A stretch of DNA of 62,125 bases from an uncultured Muribaculaceae bacterium (GCA_910587425.1 CAJUKU010000013.1:1-62125); one strand, 5' to 3'; counted from the stretch's first letter, positions 43,500-52,462 are shown. Notes: generated by a model from the letters alone, not told the origin. Numbers and translations: made by a program.

Positions 43500-45656
43500 A
43501 TGATAAACCGAAAGATCATTATGACTACACTGACCGGATCGGCAGTTGCCCTCACAGGCGCTATCGCCACCGGCTGCGCATCGCAGGGTAAGATTGAATA
43601 CCCCGAGGCACCACAGGAACCGGGTCTCACCGAAGTACGTTCGGGAGTGGAATTCGCCGACCCCTACCGTCCGCTCGAGAACGACACCGCCGAGGCTACC
43701 CTCGAATGGGTTAAGGCTGAGAACCGCGTCACTCAGGACTACCTCTCACGCATACCCTTCCGCGATGCCGTCCGCTCACGCCTCACCGACCTCAACAACT
43801 ACCGCAAGGAAGGGCTGATGTCAAAACATCGCGACGGCAAATATTACTTCTACGTCAACGACGGACTGCAGAACCAGAGCGTGCTCTACCGCAGCGACTC
43901 CATAGGCGGCGAGGCAGAGATTTTCCTCGACCCCAACACATTGTCCGACGACGGCACCGTGGCACTCACCGGACTGACATTCTCCAACGACGGACGCCAT
44001 GCGGCATATACCATCTCACGCAACGGATCCGACTGGACAGAGATCTACGTCATGGACATGAACACCAAGGAGCTGCTCCCCGACCACATCGAATGGGCTA
44101 AGTTCACTGATGCCGCATGGGATGGCGACGGTTTCTACTACAGCGCATACCCCCGCCCCGAAGCCGGCAAGGAGTTCTCGAACGCCAACGAGAACCATCA
44201 GATCTACTACCACCGCCTCGGCACACCGCAGAGCGACGACCGCCTCGTCTATGAGGATCCCGCACACCCGCTCCACTTCCACACCGCCTACGTTCCCGAC
44301 AATGAGCGCTATCTGTTTGTTGTCGGCGGAGGCGAGGGTGTCGGAGCATCCTATATGGTAAAAGATCTCAAGAAAGGTGGCGATTGGACTGTCATAGAGC
44401 CCTCGCAGGATTTCGACATCAATCTCGTCGATGTGAAGGATGACAAATTCTATTTCATCTCCCGCGCCGACGCCCCCAAAGGCAGACTCATGGTGGCTGA
44501 CGCCCGCAATCCGCAGCGTGCCAACTGGAAAGAGATAATTCCAGAGCGCGACGACGCTGTGCTCACCGGCGTACAGTTTGCCGGCGACCGCCTGATCGTC
44601 AATTACGAGAAAGACGCATCCGACCGCGTGTATGTCTATGAGCCCGACGGCAAACTCGTGACCGAGCTGCAGCTCCCCACTTTCGGCAGTGCTGCTATCT
44701 CCTCCTCCAAGGACAACGACGAAGTATATTATGCGTTCAGCTCATTCACCTATCCCTCAGCTATCTACTCCTACGATCTCAAGACCGGCGAGAGCACATT
44801 CTTGAAAGAGGCTGAGATCAAGGGACTCAATCTCGACGATTACGTGACCGAGCAGGTATGGTACCGCTCAGCCGCCCCCGACAGCGCCATGATACCAATG
44901 TTCATCACCTACAAGAAAGGTCTTGAGAAAAACGGCTCCAACCCTGTCTACCTCTATGGTTACGGCGGCTTCAACATCTCGCTCACGCCCGGATTCAGCC
45001 CCTCGCGCATGCTCTGGCTCGAAAACGGTGGCATATATGCACAGGCAAGCCTCCGCGGTGGATCGGAATACGGCGAGGAGTGGCACCAGGCAGGCACCAA
45101 GATGCAGAAGCTCAATGTGTTCAACGACTTCATCGGCGCAGCCGAATACCTTATCAACGAAGGGTGGTCAAGCCCTGAGAAAATGGCTATCGTGGGAGGC
45201 AGCAACGGCGGTCTGCTCGTAGGAGCTACCACAAACCTGCGCCCCGACCTGTTCCGCGTGGCTATCCCCGAGGTTGGTGTCATGGACATGATGCGCTACC
45301 ACCTCTTCACCATCGGCTGGAACTGGGCTTCCGACTATGGCACGAGCGACGACTCCGAGGAGATGGCTCGCTACCTGCTCAGCTACTCACCCGCACACAA
45401 CGTACGCAACGACGGCACACCGTATCCCGCCATACTCGTCACCACAGCCGACCATGACGACCGCGTCGTGCCCGCCCACTCGTTCAAGTACGCCGCTGCC
45501 CTGCAGGCTGCCGACACCGGCGACGCACCCAAGCTCATACGCATCGACAGCAATGCCGGCCATGGCGGCGGCAAGCCCATGAGCAAGGTGATCGATGAGA
45601 ACGCCGACATCTACTCGTTCATTTTCTACAACATGGGCATCACACCCAAGAAATGA
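43500..45656 (+). CDS. S9A prolyl oligopeptidase, lipoprotein form
   Basis: The 718-residue serine peptidase has a lipoprotein-type signal (lipobox cysteine C26 in GAIATGCASQ), a seven-bladed propeller domain (about 100-450) and a C-terminal alpha/beta hydrolase. The triad is S568 (GGSNGGLL), D653 (ADHDDRVVP) and H688 (NAGHGGGKP), with spacing close to porcine prolyl oligopeptidase. It should cut short proline-containing peptides at the cell envelope. I chose the ATG at 43500 because it begins the signal peptide. Its stop overlaps the next gene by four bases. Confidence 0.93.
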   Translation: MINRKIIMTTLTGSAVALTGAIATGCASQGKIEYPEAPQEPGLTEVRSGVEFADPYRPLENDTAEATLEWVKAENRVTQDYLSRIPFRDAVRSRLTDLNNYRKEGLMSKHRDGKYYFYVNDGLQNQSVLYRSDSIGGEAEIFLDPNTLSDDGTVALTGLTFSNDGRHAAYTISRNGSDWTEIYVMDMNTKELLPDHIEWAKFTDAAWDGDGFYYSAYPRPEAGKEFSNANENHQIYYHRLGTPQSDDRLVYEDPAHPLHFHTAYVPDNERYLFVVGGGEGVGASYMVKDLKKGGDWTVIEPSQDFDINLVDVKDDKFYFISRADAPKGRLMVADARNPQRANWKEIIPERDDAVLTGVQFAGDRLIVNYEKDASDRVYVYEPDGKLVTELQLPTFGSAAISSSKDNDEVYYAFSSFTYPSAIYSYDLKTGESTFLKEAEIKGLNLDDYVTEQVWYRSAAPDSAMIPMFITYKKGLEKNGSNPVYLYGYGGFNISLTPGFSPSRMLWLENGGIYAQASLRGGSEYGEEWHQAGTKMQKLNVFNDFIGAAEYLINEGWSSPEKMAIVGGSNGGLLVGATTNLRPDLFRVAIPEVGVMDMMRYHLFTIGWNWASDYGTSDDSEEMARYLLSYSPAHNVRNDGTPYPAILVTTADHDDRVVPAHSFKYAAALQAADTGDAPKLIRIDSNAGHGGGKPMSKVIDENADIYSFIFYNMGITPKK

Positions 45657-46582
45657 ATTCCCGCGCGATAAAGCATATAGGCATGGCGGCGGCTCTATCA
45701 GCCGCCGCCATGCTCACATCCTGCTTCACCGGTGTGGAGAGCACGCCGAAGATCACGGCGGGCGATGTCAAGCGGGCGAACGTACGCACCTCGCCTGAAA
45801 GCACATTCCTTGCCGACATATCAGGCGAACCCGCCTCAAAATGGGCTATAGGCAAACAGTTCTACGTGACTGACACCAAGATCAACTCCGTTTTCGGCAC
45901 ACCATCCGCACAGACCGGTGATCTCACAGGCACTATGCTGACCTATACCGGCTCCGAGCCTGTAACCACTATCGTGGGTGATCCGGCAACCGATTTCATA
46001 TTCACCGACAGATCCGGCAACCGTCTGCGCTACCGGTCGGTCGACGCTACGCGCAGCGACACCGCGAGTTTCGACGTTCCCTTCACCATACAGATGAGTG
46101 TGGTCGAGGAGGTGGCGCGCAGACTCAACGGAAAACGCTACTATGTGCTGACACCGATATGGTACGACCGCGACGGACAGAGCTACACCGGGCGCAAGTT
46201 CATACCTGTCGAGGTAGCCGCTGTCGCACCCGGCAACAATGTGTACCCTCTGAGCCTGCTACTTCGCACCGACGATGGAGCGGCATTCATACTTTTCATG
46301 TCGGTCGGCTCCAACCTGCGCGCCCCCAGAGGATTTGCCACCCTGTTCTCATTCACCGATCCACGCGAGAAATATCCGCAGATCTCCGACGAGACCTGGG
46401 CGAACATTATCCGTGGACGTGTAGCGCTCGGCATGACACGCGCCGAATGCCGCCTTGCACTCGGCACACCCGACGACGTCATACACCGCAACGACCATAA
46501 TTATCTCTACGAGCGGTGGAACTACGACAACGGAGTGTATCTCGTGTTCCGCGACGACATTCTTGAGAATTACCGCTACTGA
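45653..46582 (+). CDS. Lipoprotein with SmpA/OmlA-like C-terminus
   Basis: The 309-residue protein has a lipoprotein signal (lipobox cysteine C24 in AAMLTSCFTG). The body has no motif I recognise. The last 50 residues (GRVALGMTRAECRLALGTPDDV, then YERWNYDNGVYLVFRDDIL) resemble the BamE/SmpA/OmlA fold, in which a helix pair is followed by strands. Coupling to the prolyl oligopeptidase by an ATGA overlap suggests envelope location, but the role is unknown. Confidence 0.7.
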   Translation: MNSRAIKHIGMAAALSAAAMLTSCFTGVESTPKITAGDVKRANVRTSPESTFLADISGEPASKWAIGKQFYVTDTKINSVFGTPSAQTGDLTGTMLTYTGSEPVTTIVGDPATDFIFTDRSGNRLRYRSVDATRSDTASFDVPFTIQMSVVEEVARRLNGKRYYVLTPIWYDRDGQSYTGRKFIPVEVAAVAPGNNVYPLSLLLRTDDGAAFILFMSVGSNLRAPRGFATLFSFTDPREKYPQISDETWANIIRGRVALGMTRAECRLALGTPDDVIHRNDHNYLYERWNYDNGVYLVFRDDILENYRY

Positions 46583-46590
46583 GCCGCACG

Positions 46591-47388
46591 ATGTCTGAAA
46601 CCGACCTCACGATAACGCCTGAATCCGTCACTCTGACATTTCTCGGCACCGGCACCTCGCACGGCATACCGCAGTTGCGCTGTGGATGCAGAGTGTGCCG
46701 GTCAACCGATCCTGCCGACACACGCCGCCGCTCGTCAGCACTTGTGAGCGTCGGCGGTAAGAACCTGCTTATCGACTGCGGACCTGACTTCCGCGAGCAG
46801 ATGCTCCGCGTCGGATCGCCCGACATCGACGCCGTGCTGCTCACACATGAGCATTACGACCATACCGGTGGGCTCGACGATCTGCGCCTCTACTCACCGG
46901 AAGAAGGGACACTTCCGGTATATTGCCGCAGCGACGTCGCACGACACCTCCACGAGCGTCTGCCTTACTGCTTCGGACACATCGACTACCCCGGCGTACC
47001 GCGCCTGTCTACAGAGATCATAGGCGACGAGCCTTTTATGGCTGCCGGAATACAGGTGACGCCGCTACCCGTCATGCACGGCAAGCTACCGATCACTGGA
47101 TTCCTGATCGGCAACATGGCTTACGTCACCGACTGCAAGACCATGCCGGAAAGCACAGCAGGTCTGATACGCGACAATGCGGCAACGCTCGTCATCAACG
47201 CGCTCCGCCACAAGGAGCACCCCATGCACATGAACCTAACCGAGGCTCTGCACGTTATAGAAGTGACTGCACCGGAGAAAGCCTACCTGACGCATATCTG
47301 CCACGAACTGGGGTTGCAGAAAGAGCTTGACACCACACTTCCGGAAGGTATCCGGGCGGCTACCGACTTCCTCTGCATACGCACCTGA
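46591..47388 (+). CDS. Metallo-beta-lactamase-fold hydrolase, PhnP/PqqB type
   Basis: The 265-residue protein has the MBL metal motif LLTHEHYDHTGG (H86, H88, D90, H91) and an N-terminal start GTGTSHGIPQLRCGCRVC with three cysteines (C31, C33, C36), a zinc-binding variant seen in PhnP- and PqqB-like enzymes. These often hydrolyse cyclic phosphodiesters. The substrate here is unknown. It follows the lipoprotein gene by eight bases. Confidence 0.87.
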   Translation: MSETDLTITPESVTLTFLGTGTSHGIPQLRCGCRVCRSTDPADTRRRSSALVSVGGKNLLIDCGPDFREQMLRVGSPDIDAVLLTHEHYDHTGGLDDLRLYSPEEGTLPVYCRSDVARHLHERLPYCFGHIDYPGVPRLSTEIIGDEPFMAAGIQVTPLPVMHGKLPITGFLIGNMAYVTDCKTMPESTAGLIRDNAATLVINALRHKEHPMHMNLTEALHVIEVTAPEKAYLTHICHELGLQKELDTTLPEGIRAATDFLCIRT

Positions 47389-47465
47389 ACGCCATTGCAC
47401 GGGGATCAGCCGCGGCAACGATGTAGTCATTGCGACATAAGCTAACATTAAAAACACACTACATC

Positions 47466-48194
47466 ATGATTCAAGTAACCTATCTCGACCATAGCGGCTT
47501 CACCGTCGAACTCCACGACGCCGTACTGGTATTTGACTATTACCGCGACCCCTCGCATGCACTCCACAAACTCCTCGAGCACCACCCTGACAAAGCCGTG
47601 GTATTTTTCGTAAGCCACAACCATACCGACCATTACAATCCCGGAATATTTGAGATCGCGCAGAACCACCGTCGCGTCTACGTGGTCAGCAACGATGTGC
47701 CCGCACAAAACATCCCCACGACAGCCGAAGTCGCCGGAATGAGCGCCGGCGATGTCATTGACCGTCTCCCCGGCGACATTACCGTCAAGGCATACGGTTC
47801 GACCGACAAAGGCGTAAGTTTCCTCGTCACCCTCCCCGACGGACACAAGATCTTCCATGCCGGCGATCTCAACGATTGGCACTGGCAGGATGAGTCGACA
47901 GTGCGCGAGGCGCAGAAAGCCGATGCCGACTTCGACAAGATACTCTACCGGATAAAAGAGGAGAACCCCGAAGTTTACGTAGCGATGTACCCCGTAGATT
48001 CACGACAGGGAAGCGACTACGCACGCGGCGCACGCAAGTTCCTGCAGGCGGTGAAGGTTGCCAACTTCTTCCCCATGCACTTCAACGGAAGATACGAGGA
48101 AGCATGCGACTTCGCATCCTACGCCCCCGAAGGCACATCCACCCAATTCCATTGCCTGCACAAACCCGGCTCCACCACCGACCTCCCCTGCTGA
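47466..48194 (+). CDS. Metallo-beta-lactamase-fold hydrolase, UlaG-like
   Basis: The 242-residue protein has the metal motif SHNHTDHYN (H51, H53, D55, H56), a later His in FHAGDLNDWHW and the C-terminal MHFNGRYEEA. The beginning IQVTYLDHSGFTVEL is the usual start of this UlaG/RomA-like group. It is unlike the preceding MBL protein, so the two are not recent duplicates. I use the ATG at 47466; the frame is open from a TTG at 47430. Confidence 0.85.
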   Translation: MIQVTYLDHSGFTVELHDAVLVFDYYRDPSHALHKLLEHHPDKAVVFFVSHNHTDHYNPGIFEIAQNHRRVYVVSNDVPAQNIPTTAEVAGMSAGDVIDRLPGDITVKAYGSTDKGVSFLVTLPDGHKIFHAGDLNDWHWQDESTVREAQKADADFDKILYRIKEENPEVYVAMYPVDSRQGSDYARGARKFLQAVKVANFFPMHFNGRYEEACDFASYAPEGTSTQFHCLHKPGSTTDLPC

Positions 48195-48207
48195 TCCCCT
48201 CCCCAGA

Positions 48208-48341
48208 AGCAGCACCACTACTGAAACACCATACCAGACACAGCATCACCGCTGAAACAATACCATCCCTAAAACAGCATCACCGCTGAAACAGTACCTT
48301 CCCTAAAACAGCACCACCGCTGAAACAATACCACGACCGTG
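48208..48341. repeat. 34-bp tandem repeat, about four units
   Basis: Units of 34 bases with the core CAGCATCACCGCTGAAACA lie at 48240-48273 and 48274-48307, with a third copy at 48308-48341 whose last ten bases differ and form the left arm of the terminator that follows. A weaker fourth copy precedes them at about 48208-48239. Units are directly adjacent without spacers, so this is not a CRISPR array. Neither strand codes for a recognisable protein. Confidence 0.8.
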
Positions 48342-48375
48342 GGCGTGCCTCTCCAAGCACCCCACGGTCGTTTAT
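48333..48375 (+). terminator. Intrinsic terminator after the MBL genes
   Basis: ACGACCGTGGG (48333-48343) and CCCACGGTCGT (48361-48371) form an 11-bp stem, extended by a GTGC/GCAC inner pair, followed by a T-rich tract. It closes the operon running from the S9 peptidase gene. Confidence 0.85.
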
Positions 48376-48409
48376 ATTTAGTATCACGAAGAAAGCATTC
48401 GCATACCTT

Positions 48410-48441
48410 ATTTATTTTTATCATGATTTATTTTTATCATG
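48410..48441. repeat. Perfect 16-bp direct repeat upstream of the WYL regulator
   Basis: ATTTATTTTTATCATG occurs twice without a gap (48410-48425 and 48426-48441), 38 bases before the -7 box of the regulator gene. The placement suits an operator for autoregulation by the WYL protein; this is inference. Confidence 0.75.
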
Positions 48442-48478
48442 CGATTTGAAAACGACACATATTGTCGCTTTCTGTTGT

Positions 48479-48486
48479 TAACTTTG
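48479..48486 (+). promoter_or_regulatory. -7 box of the WYL regulator operon
   Basis: TAACTTTG matches TAnnTTTG. With a start site about seven bases downstream, the ATG at 48491 would lie at or before the mRNA start, so either the message is leaderless or translation begins at the ATG at 48503. Confidence 0.65.
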
Positions 48487-48490
48487 CCGC

Positions 48491-49402
48491 ATGAAACAAA
48501 ATATGGGGCGTCTCATACGCTATATCCTGATAATAAACCGTCTATCCGGGACAAGCAGATATGTCTCAGCCGACGAACTTGTGGATTACCTCAATCTACA
48601 GATAGAGTTACGCGGTTACAATGCCGGAATTAGCCTCCGCACCTTACAACGCGATTTCAAGGATATCGCAGAGATGTTTGATATAATAATAAGTAATCAT
48701 CGTGGCTATGGATATCACATTGCCGACCGGCTTGAGTATCCTACGTATGATTATGAGCAGCTGCTGTTGAATTTTGACCTTCTGACATCTGTAAGTAAGG
48801 ATTCGCAAAATGGGAACTACATTCTGCCTGAGCACCACCGCCCGCGCGGAAGCGAACATTTGCCTCTCCTGATTGACGCTATCAAGACTCGCCGGGAGGT
48901 TACATTTGAATACACTATGGTACGCAACGATGACAACATTATATCCCGTCAGGTAAAGCCGTACTTTCTTAAAGAGTCATTAGGACTATGGTATCTCGTG
49001 GCACTTGACGGAAAGGATCGGCTTAGATGCTTCGGAATTGACAGAATATCAAACCTTGCGATCACGGACAATCATTTCAAAAGGAATAAGGAGGTCAATG
49101 CGTCAGACCTCTTCAAAAACAGCTACGGTATATGGGATGACCCTACAGTCCCGGTTGAGGAGATTGAGCTGTCATACTCTCCTCTTGATGGTAAATTTCT
49201 CAAAGCCATGCCCCTGCACAGTTCACAGATAATACTTGTGGATAATCCCTATGAGTTCAGAATAAAAGTGAAACTCAGAATCACCAATGATTTTGTAATG
49301 GCACTTCTCGCAAGAAGCAACTCACTCACCGTAATAAGCCCGTTATCATTGAAAATGAGGATAAGAGACATCTACGAAAGAGCACTGCAACGAAATAAAT
49401 AA
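48491..49402 (+). CDS. WYL-domain transcriptional regulator
   Basis: The 303-residue protein has an N-terminal winged helix-turn-helix (about residues 1-80, with ISLRTLQRDFKDIAEMFDI as the DNA-contact part), a WYL domain (about 125-195, the motif itself being W167-Y168-L169) and a C-terminal WCX domain (about 220-300). WYL proteins sense ligands and often control defence systems (BrxR and CapW are examples). The ATG at 48503 is an equal candidate start given the -7 box position. It leads a small AT-rich group with a membrane protein and a nuclease-like protein. Confidence 0.88.
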   Translation: MKQNMGRLIRYILIINRLSGTSRYVSADELVDYLNLQIELRGYNAGISLRTLQRDFKDIAEMFDIIISNHRGYGYHIADRLEYPTYDYEQLLLNFDLLTSVSKDSQNGNYILPEHHRPRGSEHLPLLIDAIKTRREVTFEYTMVRNDDNIISRQVKPYFLKESLGLWYLVALDGKDRLRCFGIDRISNLAITDNHFKRNKEVNASDLFKNSYGIWDDPTVPVEEIELSYSPLDGKFLKAMPLHSSQIILVDNPYEFRIKVKLRITNDFVMALLARSNSLTVISPLSLKMRIRDIYERALQRNK

Positions 49403-49410
49403 CATCTATA

Positions 49411-49851
49411 ATGAAAAGTTTCTCATCACTGGTTCATGGCGCATTGTTCCCATCCACAAGAGTATATCACGATGCCAATGGCAACTACAAGGGATACAGC
49501 ACCGATATCACTCCGATTCTACTTATCATAGGTCGAGTCCGTGGCATTCTTCTTTGGCTATACGTCATTCTTACCCCATTGCTCGCACCGGTATATTTCA
49601 TTGTGGCGCATTGGTTCTGCCGCAAATACGATGCCGATTTTATGCGTGAAGATCCTGACGGTTGGCAAAAGGATAAACACCAGATACTTAGAAACCACCG
49701 CAATATACTGATAGGATGGATTATCTTCATGATATGGGGGTATTGTGTCGACTGGGGACAGAACTCATCCACTGCATATTATAAGGGTCCTTACAAACCA
49801 CAGACAGAATACACCGGGGATCCATACAATCACAAAGACCCATACAGATAA
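49411..49851 (+). CDS. Small membrane protein, two hydrophobic segments
   Basis: The 146-residue protein has hydrophobic segments at about residues 35-66 (ILLIIGRVRGILLWLYVILT and on, possibly two helices) and 97-112 (NILIGWIIFMIWGYC). The loop between is charged (RKYDADFMREDPDGWQKDKH) and the tail is rich in Tyr, Pro and Asp. I recognise no family. It starts eight bases after the WYL gene and is followed by the nuclease-like gene after 73 bases, so a shared transcript is likely. Confidence 0.65.
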   Translation: MKSFSSLVHGALFPSTRVYHDANGNYKGYSTDITPILLIIGRVRGILLWLYVILTPLLAPVYFIVAHWFCRKYDADFMREDPDGWQKDKHQILRNHRNILIGWIIFMIWGYCVDWGQNSSTAYYKGPYKPQTEYTGDPYNHKDPYR

Positions 49852-49924
49852 CACTGCCATTACAAATAAAATAAGACCACATACAGTTACGTTACTATAC
49901 TTACCAAAACAAAAACTCAATCTT

Positions 49925-50668
49925 ATGGCAAACAAAAATATCAAAACAGTCTTCACAGCTGATGAACTTCGACAGATTATAGCTCTTGTGCGTGAAAAAG
50001 AGATCGCCGACGAAAGCAGACAAAAAACCATCCGAGCCAAACTCAGACGATTAGGTTTACATTGGCGAGAAGTCGGTAACGGTGAATACAGTGTAGATAA
50101 TCTACGACTTCTTTTTGAAACCGGTGTACTCTCACTTGACGAAAGCACGTTAGAAAACGGTTCTGCACAAGCAGCTGTAGATATGCCTCAAGCAGCTATG
50201 GAGCTGTCTGCAGTAAAGACCAAGACAGAAATGCCCATTAAAGTAAACGGCAGACCATCTTCCAGAGAGAACTCTGACGAGCATTACGTGATAAATCTCT
50301 GCGACGAGATTCTTAAGTCCAAGGCTTCCCGACAGCATCGATTTGACTTCCTGAAAGGCGACACAGGACATCTGTTACCTGTCGACGCGTACTATAGCGA
50401 CCGTAAACTGGTCATCGAATATTATGAGATACAACACACACAGGATGTCCCATTTTTTGACAACAAAAAGACTGCAAGTGGCGTATCTCGCGGCGAACAA
50501 CGTAGAATTTACGACGAACGCCGTCAGAAGCTCCTCCCTGAAAACGGAATAAAGCTCGTCATAATATCTTATTCTGATTTCGGAACCTCTAAGAAAATAA
50601 ACCGCGACAAGACCCGTGATCTCGAAATCGTTAAAAAAATACTGACTCAGCATGACGTTTTAATCTGA
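49925..50668 (+). CDS. PD-(D/E)XK-like nuclease domain protein
   Basis: The 247-residue protein has an N-terminal helical part (1-80, possibly DNA- or protein-binding) and a C-terminal region with the layout of small restriction-like nucleases: D154 in LPVDAYY, E165 and Q170-H171 in VIEYYEIQHTQ, the phrase DVPFFDNKK, and a helix-strand ending DERRQKLLPENGIKLVIISY. The E-Y-x3-Q-H pattern replaces the E-x-K core, as in Vsr-like proteins. The catalytic reading is inference. I start at the ATG 49925; the longer open frame from 49745 overlaps the membrane protein gene. Confidence 0.65.
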   Translation: MANKNIKTVFTADELRQIIALVREKEIADESRQKTIRAKLRRLGLHWREVGNGEYSVDNLRLLFETGVLSLDESTLENGSAQAAVDMPQAAMELSAVKTKTEMPIKVNGRPSSRENSDEHYVINLCDEILKSKASRQHRFDFLKGDTGHLLPVDAYYSDRKLVIEYYEIQHTQDVPFFDNKKTASGVSRGEQRRIYDERRQKLLPENGIKLVIISYSDFGTSKKINRDKTRDLEIVKKILTQHDVLI

Positions 50669-50761
50669 CTATAGCTCTCAAATAGCCACGCCACTCATAG
50701 CCGCAGTTTTAACAGTATCATTTCACGACGTTTTCAAATTTCAGACAAAAAAGGCTGCAGG

Positions 50762-50793
50762 TTTGGAGGCGCACGGAAGTTTTATTAAATTTG
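50762..50793 (+). promoter_or_regulatory. Promoter of the AAA-ATPase-like gene
   Basis: TTTG (50762-50765) and TAAATTTG (50786-50793), spaced by 20 bases, are a full Bacteroides consensus match. The gene is therefore expressed apart from the WYL group upstream. Confidence 0.85.
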
Positions 50794-50824
50794 CGATATA
50801 TAAGTAACATACTGATCTACCAAC

Positions 50825-52387
50825 ATGTCGCAGCTACTCTACCCCATAGGAATACAGACCTTCTCAGAGATACGTGAGGGCGGATATGTTTATGTCGATA
50901 AGACAGACTACATACACCGGCTGATAACAACAGGTAAGTTTTACTTCCTCAGCCGTCCTCGCAGATTCGGCAAGTCGCTGCTCCTCTCCACCATAGAATC
51001 GTATTTCCAGGGGCGCAGAGATCTTTTCGAGGGGCTCGCGATCAGCAATTACCCACATGACTGGACGCCGTGCCCCGTACTGCACCTCGACTTCACAGGA
51101 ACTAACTACGACTCGCCTGACAGCCTTAAGATTCATCTCAACCATTTCCTCACAGGCTGGGAGCGTCAGTTCGGGATTGAGAAGCAGGATCAGAGCATCG
51201 GCTTGCGTTTCAAGCGAGTACTGGAGGAAGCCCATGCAAAAACCGGGGAGAGGGTAGTGCTGCTGATCGACGAGTACGACAAGGCACTGCTTGAGACTGT
51301 CGACCGCCGCGATCTGCAGGACCAATATAGGAGTGACTTGCGGGCTTTCTACAGCAATCTCAAGAGTCAGGATCTGCACATCCGCTTCGCCATGCTTACA
51401 GGAGTCACCAAGTTCGGACACCTGAGCATTTTCAGTGATCTAAACAACCTGCAGGACATATCGCTCGACGAGCAGTACAGCGGAATCTGCGGAGTCACAA
51501 CCGACGAGCTGCACCAATATTTCCACCCCGGAGTGGAGGAACTCGCACGCGATTGGGAGATCACAACCGACGAAGCATACGGGAAACTCAAACAGAGCTA
51601 CGACGGATATCACTTCTCGGCAAAACGCCGTGAGGATGTCTACAATCCGTTCAGCCTGCTCAACTGCCTGAGCAAACGGATGTTCGGCGACTACTGGTTC
51701 AAGACCGGGACACCAACGTTCCTGATCAAGATGATACGCGACATGGGGTTACCGTTGCAGGATCTCTCACAGCACCAGACATATCTCACATCGCTCACCG
51801 ACGTGTCTTTCGACCTGGGGGATCCCATACCGGTGCTGTACCAGAGCGGATATCTCACAATCAAGGATTTCGACCCCGAGTTCAAGACCGTGACCCTCGG
51901 TTTCCCCAACACCGAGGTCGAGAATGGCTTTTTCAACCAGCTCCTGCCTTTCTACACATCACTGAAAAGCAACTCGGCATTCGAGATCACACGCTTCGTG
52001 AAGGATGCGCGCGAGGGGCGGGCAGAAGATTTCATGCAGCGCATGCAGAGTCTGTTCGCCGATTTCCAGTACGATGCCTTCGACCTGCGCCGCCTCGAGC
52101 AGCACTATCAGGACGTACTGTTCATCCTGGTGAAGCTTATGGGGTTATACACCCGTATAGAATACCGTACAGCCTCCGGACGTATCGACATGGTGATAAT
52201 GACACCCGGCTACATCTACGTAATGGAGTTCAAGCTCGACCGTACTGCAGAGGAGGCGCTCGCACAGATCGACTCGAAAGGCTACATGCTGCCGTTCCGT
52301 GCCGACGGACGCCGATTGATAAAGATCGGTGCCAACTTCTCCACCCAGCTCCGGGGAATCGACAGTTGGATCATAAAGGAGGAGTGA
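50825..52387 (+). CDS. AAA-ATPase-like protein with C-terminal PD-(D/E)XK domain
   Basis: The 520-residue protein has the AAA-ATPase-like N-terminal domain: the start YVDKTDYIHRL, Walker A RPRRFGKSLLLS (K50), and Walker B VVLLIDEYDKAL (D149, E150). The C-terminal domain carries a nuclease-type triad D455 (GRIDMVI) and E468/K470 (YVMEFKLD). The family (ATP-binding protein/DUF1703-type) is abundant and multicopy in gut Bacteroidales; its function is not settled, and defence or mobile-element roles have been suggested. It has its own promoter and the region returns to the GC-rich composition of the chromosome. Confidence 0.85.
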   Translation: MSQLLYPIGIQTFSEIREGGYVYVDKTDYIHRLITTGKFYFLSRPRRFGKSLLLSTIESYFQGRRDLFEGLAISNYPHDWTPCPVLHLDFTGTNYDSPDSLKIHLNHFLTGWERQFGIEKQDQSIGLRFKRVLEEAHAKTGERVVLLIDEYDKALLETVDRRDLQDQYRSDLRAFYSNLKSQDLHIRFAMLTGVTKFGHLSIFSDLNNLQDISLDEQYSGICGVTTDELHQYFHPGVEELARDWEITTDEAYGKLKQSYDGYHFSAKRREDVYNPFSLLNCLSKRMFGDYWFKTGTPTFLIKMIRDMGLPLQDLSQHQTYLTSLTDVSFDLGDPIPVLYQSGYLTIKDFDPEFKTVTLGFPNTEVENGFFNQLLPFYTSLKSNSAFEITRFVKDAREGRAEDFMQRMQSLFADFQYDAFDLRRLEQHYQDVLFILVKLMGLYTRIEYRTASGRIDMVIMTPGYIYVMEFKLDRTAEEALAQIDSKGYMLPFRADGRRLIKIGANFSTQLRGIDSWIIKEE

Positions 52388-52462
52388 CAGCTGATTCTTT
52401 AACTATGCCGTCATTATTCAAAAGAGTTATTGTCTTAAATTTGAATAAAACGGTGGCGGGAT

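Noticed and set aside
46591..48194. Recent duplication of two MBL-fold genes
   Set aside because: Apart from the short metal motif the proteins differ in start, cysteines and C-terminus, so they belong to different subgroups.
48208..48341. CRISPR array
   Set aside because: The 34-bp units are directly adjacent with no unique spacers and no cas genes are near.
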